Shown here piece after piece: positions 22,831 to 30,944 of a stretch of DNA of 64,000 nucleotides. The DNA comes from Sinohyriopsis cumingii (Eukaryota > Mollusca > Bivalvia > Unionida > Unionidae). Where the stretch lies: assembly GCA_028554795.2 (NCBI GenBank), contig CM068835.1, positions 62,955,719-63,019,718 of the forward strand, written 5' to 3'. The position numbers were made by a program, and so were the translations under genes. The notes beneath the pieces are model-generated. The model was given only the letters and a program-made list of their open reading frames with translations, did no database searches and had not been told where the DNA came from. The first letter of the stretch is position 1; every line of letters starts with the position of its first letter.

Positions 22831-23179
22831 TCAACAATCGAAAACGTCTAAGTCTCGAACGGTTCTTCTTTTCTTTGCCTTTCTAGCTTTAGACGTGTGA
22901 AGTCTGGTGAAAGGGTGTTTTCTTCGTCGTCTCTTTCTGCCTTGTCCTTGCTGAATGCCTGACTCGGTAGCGTGCAGGGCATTTATAGGTGTTTCTCGTC
23001 GGCCCAAAAGGTCTTTTTGGAGAAATTCTTTGCCTTGCGTCAATGCCGCATCTTTCAATGCGTGCAATCCGCGTGTCACCATCGGTTTCAACACCGACAC
23101 CACCGAACGAAAGGCCGATTTTAACATATCTCCTAAAATGTGTCCTCGCTGTCGAACAACCCCTCGGTACACTGGACAT
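22831..23179 (-). CDS. Basic virion protein, pX/pVI-like
   Basis: A frame of about 113 residues (23172-22831). The N-terminal half is an amphipathic Gly/Leu/Val segment (GHILGDMLKSAFRSVVSVLK); the C-terminal half is strongly basic (GRKRRRRKHP, KARKAKKRRT). This bipartite layout resembles adenovirus core/cement proteins and the equivalent Polinton small virion protein, likely binding DNA or capsid inside the particle. The only ATG at the expected place (23179) is in another frame, so the start is either shifted by an indel within the first codons or is an internal ATG about 13 codons in. It lies between the minor and major capsid genes. Confidence 0.65.
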
Positions 23180-23184
23180 ATGAC

Positions 23185-24116
23185 TTACGAGTCGTGAGAG
23201 AACCGTTTTCGATAATGGAGTTTCACCGTGACTTTCCCTTTGGTGAATGGAATATTTTTTCCCAGATCTCCTTTTATAGCAATGTTGACCGTATCCAAAT
23301 ATGACTTACTGACAGGTAAATAGTGAGGATGTACAAATTCGCGGTGAACGTGGTAAGTGTTTCCACCTTCCTCGTCAGCGTTCGTGGCAGAATCCACTAT
23401 GAAAGGAATGACACGCAGTAACGGCACGGAGGTGTGTCCCACCACGTTATACTCCACCACATCGGAGTACACTAACATCAAATTCAGTCCTTGGTTCAGT
23501 TCTACAGGGGCACGAATCAACTTGCTAAAAGACTCGTTGTCGTAAATGATTGGTAATTCCTTTTTCTTGATCATGGCCATTCTCATGTCCATGTCTCCGC
23601 CCAACATGTCAAACAATTCAGGACAAAATAAAATGGACACGATTTTACTCCAGTCAAATTTCATCAAGAAGCGACAAGCTGCTTTGTGGTATTCCATGGT
23701 GACACTTTTTTGACACTTTCCAAAGCTTTCATAAACACGACATTAACCCTGGAGGCTATGTTGCTGACCAAATGTTGACCACTAAAATAATAGCCTGGGG
23801 GAATGAATAAGTGATAGGTGGTGTACATTTGATTTTTGTGCCAGGGGTTTTCTTGTCATATTTGCCATAGGTATCAAAGTACTGTTGCAATGGTTCGTCA
23901 TGAACTTCCACAACAAAAAAAAAATTGATTGGGAAGGACATTGAGGACTTGGGTCGGGTGAATGATTTCTACTAAAGCCACTTCCCAATGGGCTTCGTGA
24001 TCTAATTGGATGGTCTGAGGTAATTTGGCCTTGTAACAGCACAACGTGTTGTTGGGAAACACCTCTATGGAACTGTCACTGGGTAAGGTTAAGTAAGATT
24101 GGTTGTTATTGTTCAT
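23185..24116 (-). pseudogene. mCP: Polinton minor capsid protein (penton), frameshifted
   Basis: Starts at the ATG at 24116, overlapping the stop of the membrane-protein gene by an ATGA. The N-terminal segment (YLTLPSDSSIEVFPNNTLC) and the C-terminal block (PHYLPVSKSYLDTVNIAIKG, then TKGKVTVKLHYRK) are typical of the single-jelly-roll minor capsid protein that forms the vertex capsomer. Full length is about 310 codons. The frame changes three times, each in a homopolymer: A10 at 23915-23924, G5 at 23797-23801 and T6 at 23706-23711. No other stops were seen in the matching frames. Downstream, the pX-like gene begins within about ten bases. Confidence 0.88.
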
Positions 24117-24523
24117 AATTCCAGAGTTCTGTGGCTGTCCGATGGGTTACTGGACGTCAGAGGAGTGTCTCCGCCCAAAATGGGATTGTTATTGTTGTTG
24201 GAGTGGTGACTGACACTGGCACTGGACACAAGGTTCCCGTTGTTCCCGTTCGAGGTGAATTTCAGGGAGGGATTAGGAAGCAGGTAACCGATGCAACTGC
24301 TCAATAAAATGGTCCACAATTGTTTGTCTCCTTGTTGCAAACACAAATTGGCAATGGCTGCCCCGATGACACAATACACCACGAAGATTTGGCAGGAAAA
24401 GACGATTTGCGTTTTAGGCACACGTTCTCCACACCACACCCACAAGGGTTGTTTCTGTAAATCTTGCAGAGAAGAACTGTGTGAAGGAGTGGTCGACGTA
24501 GCTGCGTCTGTGTGAAAGGGCAT
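24113..24523 (-). CDS. Small membrane protein with Asn/Ser-rich tail
   Basis: About 136 residues from the ATG at 24523, six bases after the integrase stop. Two hydrophobic segments, around IVFSCQIFVVYCVIGAAIAN and LWTILLSSCIGYLLPNPSL, look like membrane-spanning helices with a short loop between. The last 40 residues are low-complexity Asn/Ser/Thr. Short two-helix proteins at this position recur in Polintons; a holin-like or virion-membrane role has not been shown here. Intact. The tail and the ATGA overlap with the next gene are preserved in relic B at 15.4 kb. Confidence 0.7.
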   Translation of the reverse strand: MPFHTDAATSTTPSHSSSLQDLQKQPLWVWCGERVPKTQIVFSCQIFVVYCVIGAAIANLCLQQGDKQLWTILLSSCIGYLLPNPSLKFTSNGNNGNLVSSASVSHHSNNNNNPILGGDTPLTSSNPSDSHRTLEL

Positions 24524-24528
24524 GATGG

Positions 24529-26276
24529 TCACTTCTTTTTATAGTCGATGACTTGCGAAGCGTCGATCCAAGAATCAAAACTGGGTGGGTATCCTTTCCA
24601 ACGTACTTTGACTTCTTTGACACGTCGTTTACCCACTTTACGGGTTCTGTGTTCGAGAATGCTTTCGATATCGTACACGTCATCTTCTTTTTAGTGACAC
24701 GTTGTAACTCGGGCAAAGAAAACGTTCCTTTGAGCACTTCTCCGTTCATGTCTTCCAATTTATAGACGGCAGGATGACGACCATGCACTCGTCCAGTGAC
24801 ACAAAACAATTCGGTCGTCCAGTTAGGTAAGTAACCTTTGTCGAATGTACGTTTGGTTTTGCCAATGCGCACCCAATCTCCTACGTCCAACACTCCACTT
24901 TTCTTGGGGATAGCCCTCGTCGGGGACGCACCAAACAGGCGCTCAAACACCAGCACTTCGTTCTCGGGAGTCACTTCTTGCGGGGCACGTCCAATGCTTC
25001 GATGATAAGATTGGTTGTACGCTTGCACCAGGTGTGGTAAGATGTCGATGTACTTCAGAGTGTGGTGATGCGTAAAATATTTCCACATGCGTTCTTTCAA
25101 AGTGAGTTGAAAACGTTCCACGATGCTGGCTTTGGTTTCAGGATTCTCGGTGGTAAAAAAATGAATGTCACGTTTCTTTAATTCTTTTTGGAAATCTTGG
25201 TTCAGAAATTAGGTGCCTTTGTCCATTTGCCATCGAAGAGGGTGACGACCGCTTTGTTTCAACACCCGTTGCAGGGCTCGCACTAACTCGCTGCTCGATT
25301 TGGAAGTCAAGGGCACGACCCAGGCAAATTTGGAAAAGACGTCGATGACACAAAACAAATATTTGTACCCGCGATTGTAGCTGGCCAATTGAGAGACATC
25401 GGCTAAATCGGCTTGCCATTGATGATCGATGCCTTCCACTCGGGTGCGACTTCTGGAAAACTTGCGTCGAATGGGTTTGTGTAAAGTGTAGGTAGCTTGT
25501 TCTTGTAACCATCGTTGCACTTGAGGTAAACGGAGACTTTTCAGTCGAGTTTTGGCAGCACGATACAATTTTTGAACTCCTGCGTAACCTGCAGGATGCG
25601 AGGGATCGTGGTAAATGCTGGCTAAGACTTTTTCCATTTGTTGGTTTGTGTGTTGATAAGACACCCACTCTTGGAAGATGCTACTGTTTATCTCTTGGGG
25701 TACTTTTTTGGATTGTAATGCTTTGCGTGTGCGGCCGGCAATAGTTGTCGAGGAGGAGGAGGAGGATGTCTGAACAGGGGATATTTTTTCTTGTTTCACT
25801 TCTGTCTTCACCTTCTTTTTCTCTTCTGATGAAGAAGGGGTGGTCATCATCTTTTTAATCCATCCAATTCTGGAGGTAGTTGGTGTTGTTAACTTGCGTA
25901 CTTTTTCTGGTGGAGTTTGAAACCCTTCCTCTTCTTCTCCTTTTTCTGTCTTGGTCACTGGTAGTGCTGGTAGTGGTACTGGTGATGGTGCTGGACTTTT
26001 CATCAAGCTCTTAAAATCTTTTAGAGTGGGTAGAGCTGTTTCGTCTAAAGCTTTCTGGTGAAAGATTTGCAGTCGTTGCAAGAGTTGACCGTGCTTTTGC
26101 GATTTTTTTGTTTCGGACAAATCTTGGCGATCCATCAAGGACTGCAATTCATGTTGTAACTGGGACATTTCGCTCAAATTGGGATTGGGAGGTAAATGTG
26201 GGGTGCGTTGTTCTTGCCAACGATGGTATTCCATCCATCGTTTGTAAGGCACTAAAGCTAGTTTTCGTCCTTCCAT
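24529..26276 (-). pseudogene. INT: Retroviral-type integrase with N-terminal extension and chromodomain, broken
   Basis: A DDE integrase that would insert the element. The ATG at 26276 opens a 180-residue extension with a conserved-looking head (LQHELQSLMDRQDLS, about residue 45) and a long Lys/Glu/Ser-rich linker. Next comes an integrase region: DPSHPAGYAGVQKLY (about 225), the core with first Asp in HQWQADLADVSQL (about 285) and second Asp in RWQMDKGT (about 352), and third acidic residue in the TTENPETKASIVERF block. C-terminal sequence includes DVGDWVRIGK, then a chromodomain (YDIESILEHRT, VRWKGYPPSFDSWID). Two breaks are visible: an in-frame TAA at 25209-25211 directly after the second catalytic block, and a frame change at T5 24688-24692 before the chromodomain. 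The extension may be a separate Polinton protein fused to the integrase. Confidence 0.88.
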
Positions 26277-26319
26277 GGGATGTCAGGGGTCGATTCTGAG
26301 ATCTTGGGACTTCAGAAGG

Positions 26320-26329
26320 CCTTTTTATC
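26320..26329 (-). promoter_or_regulatory. TATA-like box for integrase gene
   Basis: The minus strand reads GATAAAAAGG about 45 bases before the integrase ATG. It matches the recurrent TATAAAAAGG-type boxes before other genes of this element. Confidence 0.4.
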
Positions 26330-26727
26330 TTGATCCCACCAGTCCTTCCAACATGGTTCCCAAGACTCCTTTCAGCAATGGGCCTAGCAAGAGGGGTAAA
26401 ATTCCTCCACGTTGGACCAACATCTTCTTTTTTTGACGAAGGGGAATTTTCTTTTGAACCATTTGGCGAAGAACATGACTATCTTTGCCTAAGTATTTTT
26501 TCTGGTGTTTGGGCAAAGGGACCGTGCCTTTCAACACGTTCAAACAACATTCGCACACGGTATCGATGACCTCTTTGGAGGCTGATTGAATGAGTTTTTT
26601 TTCGTAGGGGTGGAGAAGCTTTGGACAGGACAGATAACATGTCCCTATGTTTGACTAAACGAGGAGGTAGTCCTTTCCTTTTCTTTCCTTGGGTTTTAGA
26701 AGAGGGAAGTTTTCTGGAGGGTGACAT
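26325..26727 (-). pseudogene. Paralogue A: small basic/hydrophobic Polinton protein, frameshifted
   Basis: Starts at the ATG at 26727 and ends at 26325, about 134 codons. A basic N-terminus (SKTQGKKRKGLPPRLVKHRD) is followed by a helix, then VLKGTVPLPKHQKKYLGKDS, KIPLRQKKKMLVQRGGILPL and a Leu/Gly-rich tail (LLLGPLLKGVLGTML). This is a recurrent Polinton protein family; the hydrophobic Gly/Leu tail suggests membrane or capsid-inner-face contact. The frame changes in the T8 run at 26595-26602. Its core resembles the neighbouring gene at 26801-27752 (LLQGIIQIP..., KKQIILKPEWSGALGG...), so the two are probably paralogues. Confidence 0.7.
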
Positions 26728-26776
26728 CTTTGAGTCTTCAGCACCAAAAACACTGATACCCCTACTTAGTCACAGA

Positions 26777-26787
26777 CCTTTTTTATA
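26777..26787 (-). promoter_or_regulatory. TATA box for paralogue A
   Basis: The minus strand reads TATAAAAAAGG 50 bases before the ATG at 26727, a good distance for a TATA box with a short leader. Confidence 0.55.
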
Positions 26788-26800
26788 CTGGAACGCGTCG

Positions 26801-27752
26801 CTACTGATTGTCTTTACGTTGTATCAACTTGAGGACAGGCATGACACGTCGTGCAGGGGTACGCAACGGACTAAATCGAGCCAGTTCTTGCTTGGACAAA
26901 TCCAGTAAACTTTGTAACATGCCAGATCTCTTTTGGACTTTGATTTTGGGAGAAGGTACCTTGTGAGCAGCGGCCACTGCCGCTAAATTGGAGGGTCCTG
27001 CCACTGGGGAAGTTCTTGGGGTCATCAACGGAGACGTTCTTGGTGTGATCAACGTCTCCAAGTACTCTTCAGTTCTTGGTGTCATCAACGGAGAAGTGAC
27101 TGAACCTGAGGCTACCGGAGACGCGGTCACCTTCGTGACAGGTCGTGGTTTGCGAGTGTAAGGTTGCGTCCTGGTTGAAGGGCCTCTCTTGCGACTAGTT
27201 TTCTTCTGTGGGCTTTTCTTTTTCTGGGGACTTTTACTCTGTTTCTTTTTCTGGGGGCTTTTCTTTTTGCGGGGTGGTGTCTGGTAAGAGGAGGGTCCCG
27301 CCACTGGAGAAGTTCTTGGAGACACGTTTCTCCTTGGGGACCTGGTCGTGCCACCGTGGCTCTTTTTCTTCTTCTTCGAGCTTCGTTTACTTCTTTTTTC
27401 TTGGGAAGAACTTTGGGAGCATTAGAATCCCATCTTAAGAGAGAGCGAATGATGACCCCTCCTAGAGCACCGCTCCATTCAGGTTTCAAAATGATTTGTT
27501 TTTTGGTTTGCATGTCGATGCGGGGATCGGCCAGTTGGGTCAAAGCGACTTTGTTTCGAAAAAGCGTTTGGTTTGATGAGGAATCTGAATGATCCCTTGT
27601 AGTAATTGACGTGCTGTCACCGTGAACCATCGTAAGACTTCTCTGAGACTAGCTTCTAAGACAAGAGCTCGTGTTTGTGGATTTTTTTCTCGACTGATGC
27701 CATACAAGGCACGAATCAATTTGACGGGAAGATGTGACTGAAGGGACGTCAT
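26801..27752 (-). pseudogene. Paralogue B: Polinton protein with SPKK-like basic tail, frameshifted
   Basis: Begins at the ATG at 27752 just downstream of the ATPase and ends at 26801, about 317 codons in three frame segments. Segment 1 (to about 27570) is helical: LPVKLIRALYGISREKNPQT, ARQLLQGIIQIP. Segment 2 continues VALTQLADPRIDMQ, KKQIILKPEWSGALGGVIIR and a basic stretch. Segment 3 (from about 27330) has repeated SPRTSPVAGPS-type units and SPQKKK/SPQKKT motifs like the minor-groove-binding SPKK repeats of histone H1 and sperm proteins. A DNA-condensing or core role is plausible but unproven. Frame changes near 27560 (A5 run) and 27330. A relic copy lies at 16.43-16.85 kb. Confidence 0.65.
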
Positions 27753-27814
27753 GTTCGAACTGTGTGAGACAGACGAAAAGTGAGGTTTTAATAGATTTTT
27801 TTTTTGGAGTGAAA

Positions 27815-28543
27815 TTAAGTCGAGGACGGAGACGTGTACAGGACAGGCCCTCCGTCTTGGCCCCAGTGGTGAAACAAGTGGGTACGAAATCGCAAATCAT
27901 CGGAGGTCGTAGGTTTCAAATCGACGAGTAAATAGGCGTGTGGTGTTTGGGTGGCACCTTCGTACGCCTGAGTCAGCCAAGGCTTCCCTGACTGTTTGGC
28001 TAAGACTTGCTCTTGCGATTTATCTCGAGGGCTTTTAAACAAGACCACGTAATGCACATTGAGACTGATGGTGCGATGGGCTTTACTTTGTTGAAACAAA
28101 TTTTGGGTGATGTAAACGACACTGGCATTACGGTGATGCCTTTTGCGTGTGAACCACAGTTTAATTTCTTCTTCGTCTTCTCCTAACATGTCGTCGAAAA
28201 TGACCTAATGGGTTTGACCGGAGTCAGAGACGATGCCGTCGTCTTCTTTAGGAATGCCTTCCACAAACACGATGGAATCGCCTTGACTTTCTCGCAAGAG
28301 GCTGTACGCCGATTGCCACTCTTTGTAACACCACACGATGCGTTGAGGTGGATAATCGATCAAATGATGTTTATGTTCGATCAAACGTTTGACGAATTCG
28401 GTTTTGCCTGAACCGCTAGGTCCAGCAATGAGCATGTTAAAGGGATGGCGAAGATACAAAGCCTCCCAACTGGCACGATCTAAGTGTTCGTCGATGACTT
28501 TGACAGTGGAGGAAGAGGGAGCAGAGAGAGCAGAGGTAGCCAT
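27815..28543 (-). pseudogene. ATPase: DNA-packaging ATPase (A32/FtsK-HerA type), one nonsense codon
   Basis: The ATPase of the capsid-packaging family shared by Polintons, NCLDVs and virophages. ATG at 28543; about 242 codons. Walker A is LIAGPSGSGKTEF (about residues 38-50). An in-frame TAG at 28205-28207 precedes Walker B (VIFDDML), after which EEIKLWFTRKRHHRN, VVYITQNLF and NVHYVVLFKSPRDK form the second half, with the sensor Gln/Asn in ITQN. The relic copy at 17.2 kb has a sense codon at the position of the stop. So catalytic motifs are intact but split by one substitution-type stop. It would pump DNA into procapsids. Confidence 0.9.
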
Positions 28544-28588
28544 AGTGTTAGGAATGTCACTTGTGACACGAAAACAAAGAAGACAAGA

Positions 28589-28597
28589 TTTTATATA
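28589..28597 (-). promoter_or_regulatory. TATA box for ATPase gene
   Basis: The minus strand reads GTATATAAAAT 46 bases before the ATPase ATG. Confidence 0.55.
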
Positions 28598-28603
28598 CTT
28601 TTT

Positions 28604-28815
28604 TCAGGACACGTGTATTGAAATTTTTAAACATGAACACGAAAGACAAAAGTACATAAAAGCCAAAGGCTTAAGTACAACGATTAAAGGCACATGATAA
28701 CCATCAACGTGGAATAAAAACAAGTGTCTGTACAACATGTTTTTGGTAATGTTCTGACCAGGTCTATAGGGGGTAAGGTCACACAAGTGTCCTCCCGAAA
28801 GGGTCTTTCAGGCAT
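28604..28815. other. Spacer between ATPase promoter and accessory cluster
   Basis: AT-rich, no convincing frame. On the minus strand TTTATT/AATAAA-like elements near 28710 could end the accessory-gene transcript. Confidence 0.3.
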
Positions 28816-28819
28816 TCAG

Positions 28820-29379
28820 ACAGTCCTGTCCTGGGTGACGGGTTCTTCTTCTGGCACCTTTACTAACACAGGTTGAAAAGTAACATTTTTCTTTGGACGT
28901 TGAAAGGAAGAATCACAACTCTCGTGCATACTGGGTCACTTCTTGGGTCCAAGCCTCAAAATCCAATTTTTCCAGGCACGGACATCTGTTCAGTGGGGGT
29001 GTAAGTCACAAGCAACACACACATCGTCATACACGTCTTGGGTAGCTAAAAGTTGACGAGTCTTTTTTTTTCCGTAGAGGTCGAGAAGTATCCAGATGAA
29101 AACGTAAGGCTTTGAGCAAAATGATTCTCTCGTGAACATTTAAAGGCACCACTTTCATGTTGAATGGGGTGGTAAATACTGTTCGTAAAGGGTCCACAAG
29201 GAATCGGCTGGTAAACGAAATCCCAGAAAACAAGTCACTAAGACACACACTATGCGTCGTCCCAAATTGAACGGATACAGTTCTCGTAATAATTGATGGT
29301 AATGATCCACGGTTTGAATATGGTCATTGAGTTCCTTCCACGAAATCTGTTCAATAACTTGTGACATAAGCCGTGGCAT
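28820..29379 (-). pseudogene. Accessory gene 3, multiply frameshifted
   Basis: Opens at the ATG at 29379, overlapping the end of accessory gene 2 in a different frame. First segment: VIEQISWKELNDHIQTVDHY, then a hydrophobic stretch. It changes frame near 29165 (NVHERIILLKALRFHLDTSR), again near 29045 (VYDDVCVACDLHPH) and again near 28990 (RCPCLEKLDFEAWTQEV), ending about 28820. The C-terminal CVAC and CPC pairs might bind zinc. Family not recognised. Size, order and coding texture suggest a real accessory gene that has decayed. Confidence 0.4.
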
Positions 29380-29842
29380 GGATTCCTGATTTTATCGTCT
29401 CTTTATTTCGGAAGCAATAAAGGTACTTTCTAACTAGACATCTTCGTTCTCCAGTGGGGAATCTAAATCTTGCATACTGTAACCTACACTTCAGAGTTTG
29501 TTTAGATGTTTCGTCTTCCGCTATGCAGATTCCACGTAAAATATGTTGGTAGTCCTTTAACTCGTCTTCTTCAATGCGTTGCTCTAGGTGAATCTCGAAG
29601 TAACCAAAATTATGAACATTTAGTTCATTCACTAACTGACAGTGTTGAACAAGGTCTGACTACTGAAACAATTTCTGACGAATCAGTTCTTTTATACCAT
29701 TCAGGTACCAGTGGTTAAAGATCTGGTGACGTAACGGATGCAACTGTTCTTTACGTTTGACTTCTATTTTGACCAGCTCTCGGTAAATGCGTTCTCTCAA
29801 CTCCACAGGCAAAGCACGAATGTTCTCTTGTAAAGTATCCAT
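29351..29842 (-). pseudogene. Accessory gene 2, F-box-like motif, one nonsense codon
   Basis: An ATG at 29842 opens ENIRALPVELRERIYRELVK, a motif of the form LPxELxxxIYxxL as in F-box starts. After 60 residues there is an in-frame TAG at 29660-29662, and the same frame then runs on to 29351 (about 100 more residues: RIEEDELKDYQHILRGICIA and Arg/Cys-rich sequence). One stop in an otherwise open 163-codon frame suggests a recently inactivated gene. The N-terminal motif is shared with accessory gene 1. An F-box would imply recruitment of host ubiquitin ligase, but the match is short. Confidence 0.5.
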
Positions 29843-29863
29843 GAATAGGTCAGTCCGTACAAT

Positions 29864-30256
29864 TCACAATCTTCTCCTAGAGCAAAAGTAATCCACATAG
29901 TGAGTAATTTCTGACCACTGCCATTCAGGGTAACGTCCAAGAATCTCACTGAATTCTTTTGATGTAAACGGTCTAGAGTGATATAATAGGATGAATGCAC
30001 ACTTTACCCAGAGAAATCTAACACACTGGTTGACTTTTTTCACTTTCCTCTTGTGAAGTTCTCGGCACAAAAGCTCTACAGTTACCAATTGAGATTTCAC
30101 CCTGGCAAACCCCTGCCAAACTTTCTTGTAAATCTTCTCTTGCAGTTCTTTAGGTAATGATTCAATATCGTATTTGAAATGAAGTTTAAATACTGGTCTT
30201 GGTGATGTCCAACATTTGACTCCAAACCAGTCTGGTTTCTTCTTCTTCAACGACAT
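29864..30256 (-). CDS. Accessory gene 1, F-box-like motif
   Basis: An intact 130-residue frame from the ATG at 30256. Residues about 31-50 read IESLPKELQEKIYKKVWQG, the same LPxELxxxIYxxV/L pattern as accessory gene 2; the rest is basic and helical with Trp and Cys (CVRFLWVKCAFILLYHSR). It lies directly downstream of the BIR-domain gene. Genes in this position in viruses and Polintons are typically host-interaction genes. The F-box reading is tentative; the pattern is short and could mark another helical domain. Confidence 0.5.
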   Translation of the reverse strand: MSLKKKKPDWFGVKCWTSPRPVFKLHFKYDIESLPKELQEKIYKKVWQGFARVKSQLVTVELLCRELHKRKVKKVNQCVRFLWVKCAFILLYHSRPFTSKEFSEILGRYPEWQWSEITHYVDYFCSRRRL

Positions 30257-30267
30257 GGTAAGTTACT

Positions 30268-30944
30268 TCAATGTCTCGGTCCCACTAAGGGTAAGTAATG
30301 ACAATTCGGTGACCAACGAGCATGTTATAGGTAGGCCGAATCTTGCGGTTCCCAGTGGTGAAGTGACACACCGCAACTGAAACACTTGACTTTATCCCCT
30401 TCGCCCAAGTAGAAAAATCCGGCTCTGGCTAATTCTTCAGGGGTCGGTCCTCCCAGATACTTAGGCCATTTTCCTTTGAACGATTGAAGACGATTTTCAA
30501 AGTCGCAGTATTCCGACAAACGCACAGGAAACGAATATTCGACTTTCACAGGTTCGTTTCGATGAGGGTTGGGTGACATGGACAGCAGTTTGCTCAGGGC
30601 TGGATGACATCCGTAGGGGGGTAGACGTGAAGGAGGACATTCACCTTTAAAATGAAACCCATTAAAGTGTCCAAGAGGACGAGCGGCATCGCTTTCGCAT
30701 CCCTCAGGTTTGACACGCACAGCATCACTTTCCATGATAGGGATAGTGAGAACAAGGTTCCCATGATGCTTTACGGCATCGCTAAGGTCACAGCGTACAG
30801 CATCGTTCCTATCGCAAGGCTCACAATCGCATTCCACTTCAAAAGCCCCAAACTTGAATTGTGCCTTTCTGAACTTGTTTTGTGTTTCTCTGACAGTATT
30901 TATCTTGTTCGCTTGGTCTTGGTAGTCACAATGAACTATCGATC
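30268..30944 (-). pseudogene. BIR-domain (IAP-like) gene with nonsense codon in the domain
   Basis: The C-terminal 70 residues form a baculoviral-IAP-repeat: FENRLQSFKGKWPKYLGG, ELARAGFFYLGEGDKVKC, CFSCGVSLHHWEPQDSAYL, then an in-frame TAA at 30325-30327, then HARWSPNCHYL and a stop at 30268. The zinc ligands expected of a BIR (Cys-x2-Cys, His, Cys) are all present, but the last two lie beyond the TAA. The frame is open upstream to about 30944, yet its first in-frame ATG is at 30735; the upstream part has DAV-containing repeats. BIR proteins bind caspases or IAP antagonists and block apoptosis. Cargo of this type would help a virus-like element keep its host cell alive. No RING domain follows. 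Confidence 0.85.

Noticed and set aside
24535..24543. TATA box (TATAAAAAG) for the small membrane-protein gene
   Set aside because: It codes for the last residues of the integrase chromodomain and lies only about 12 bases from the ATG, too close for a promoter with a leader.
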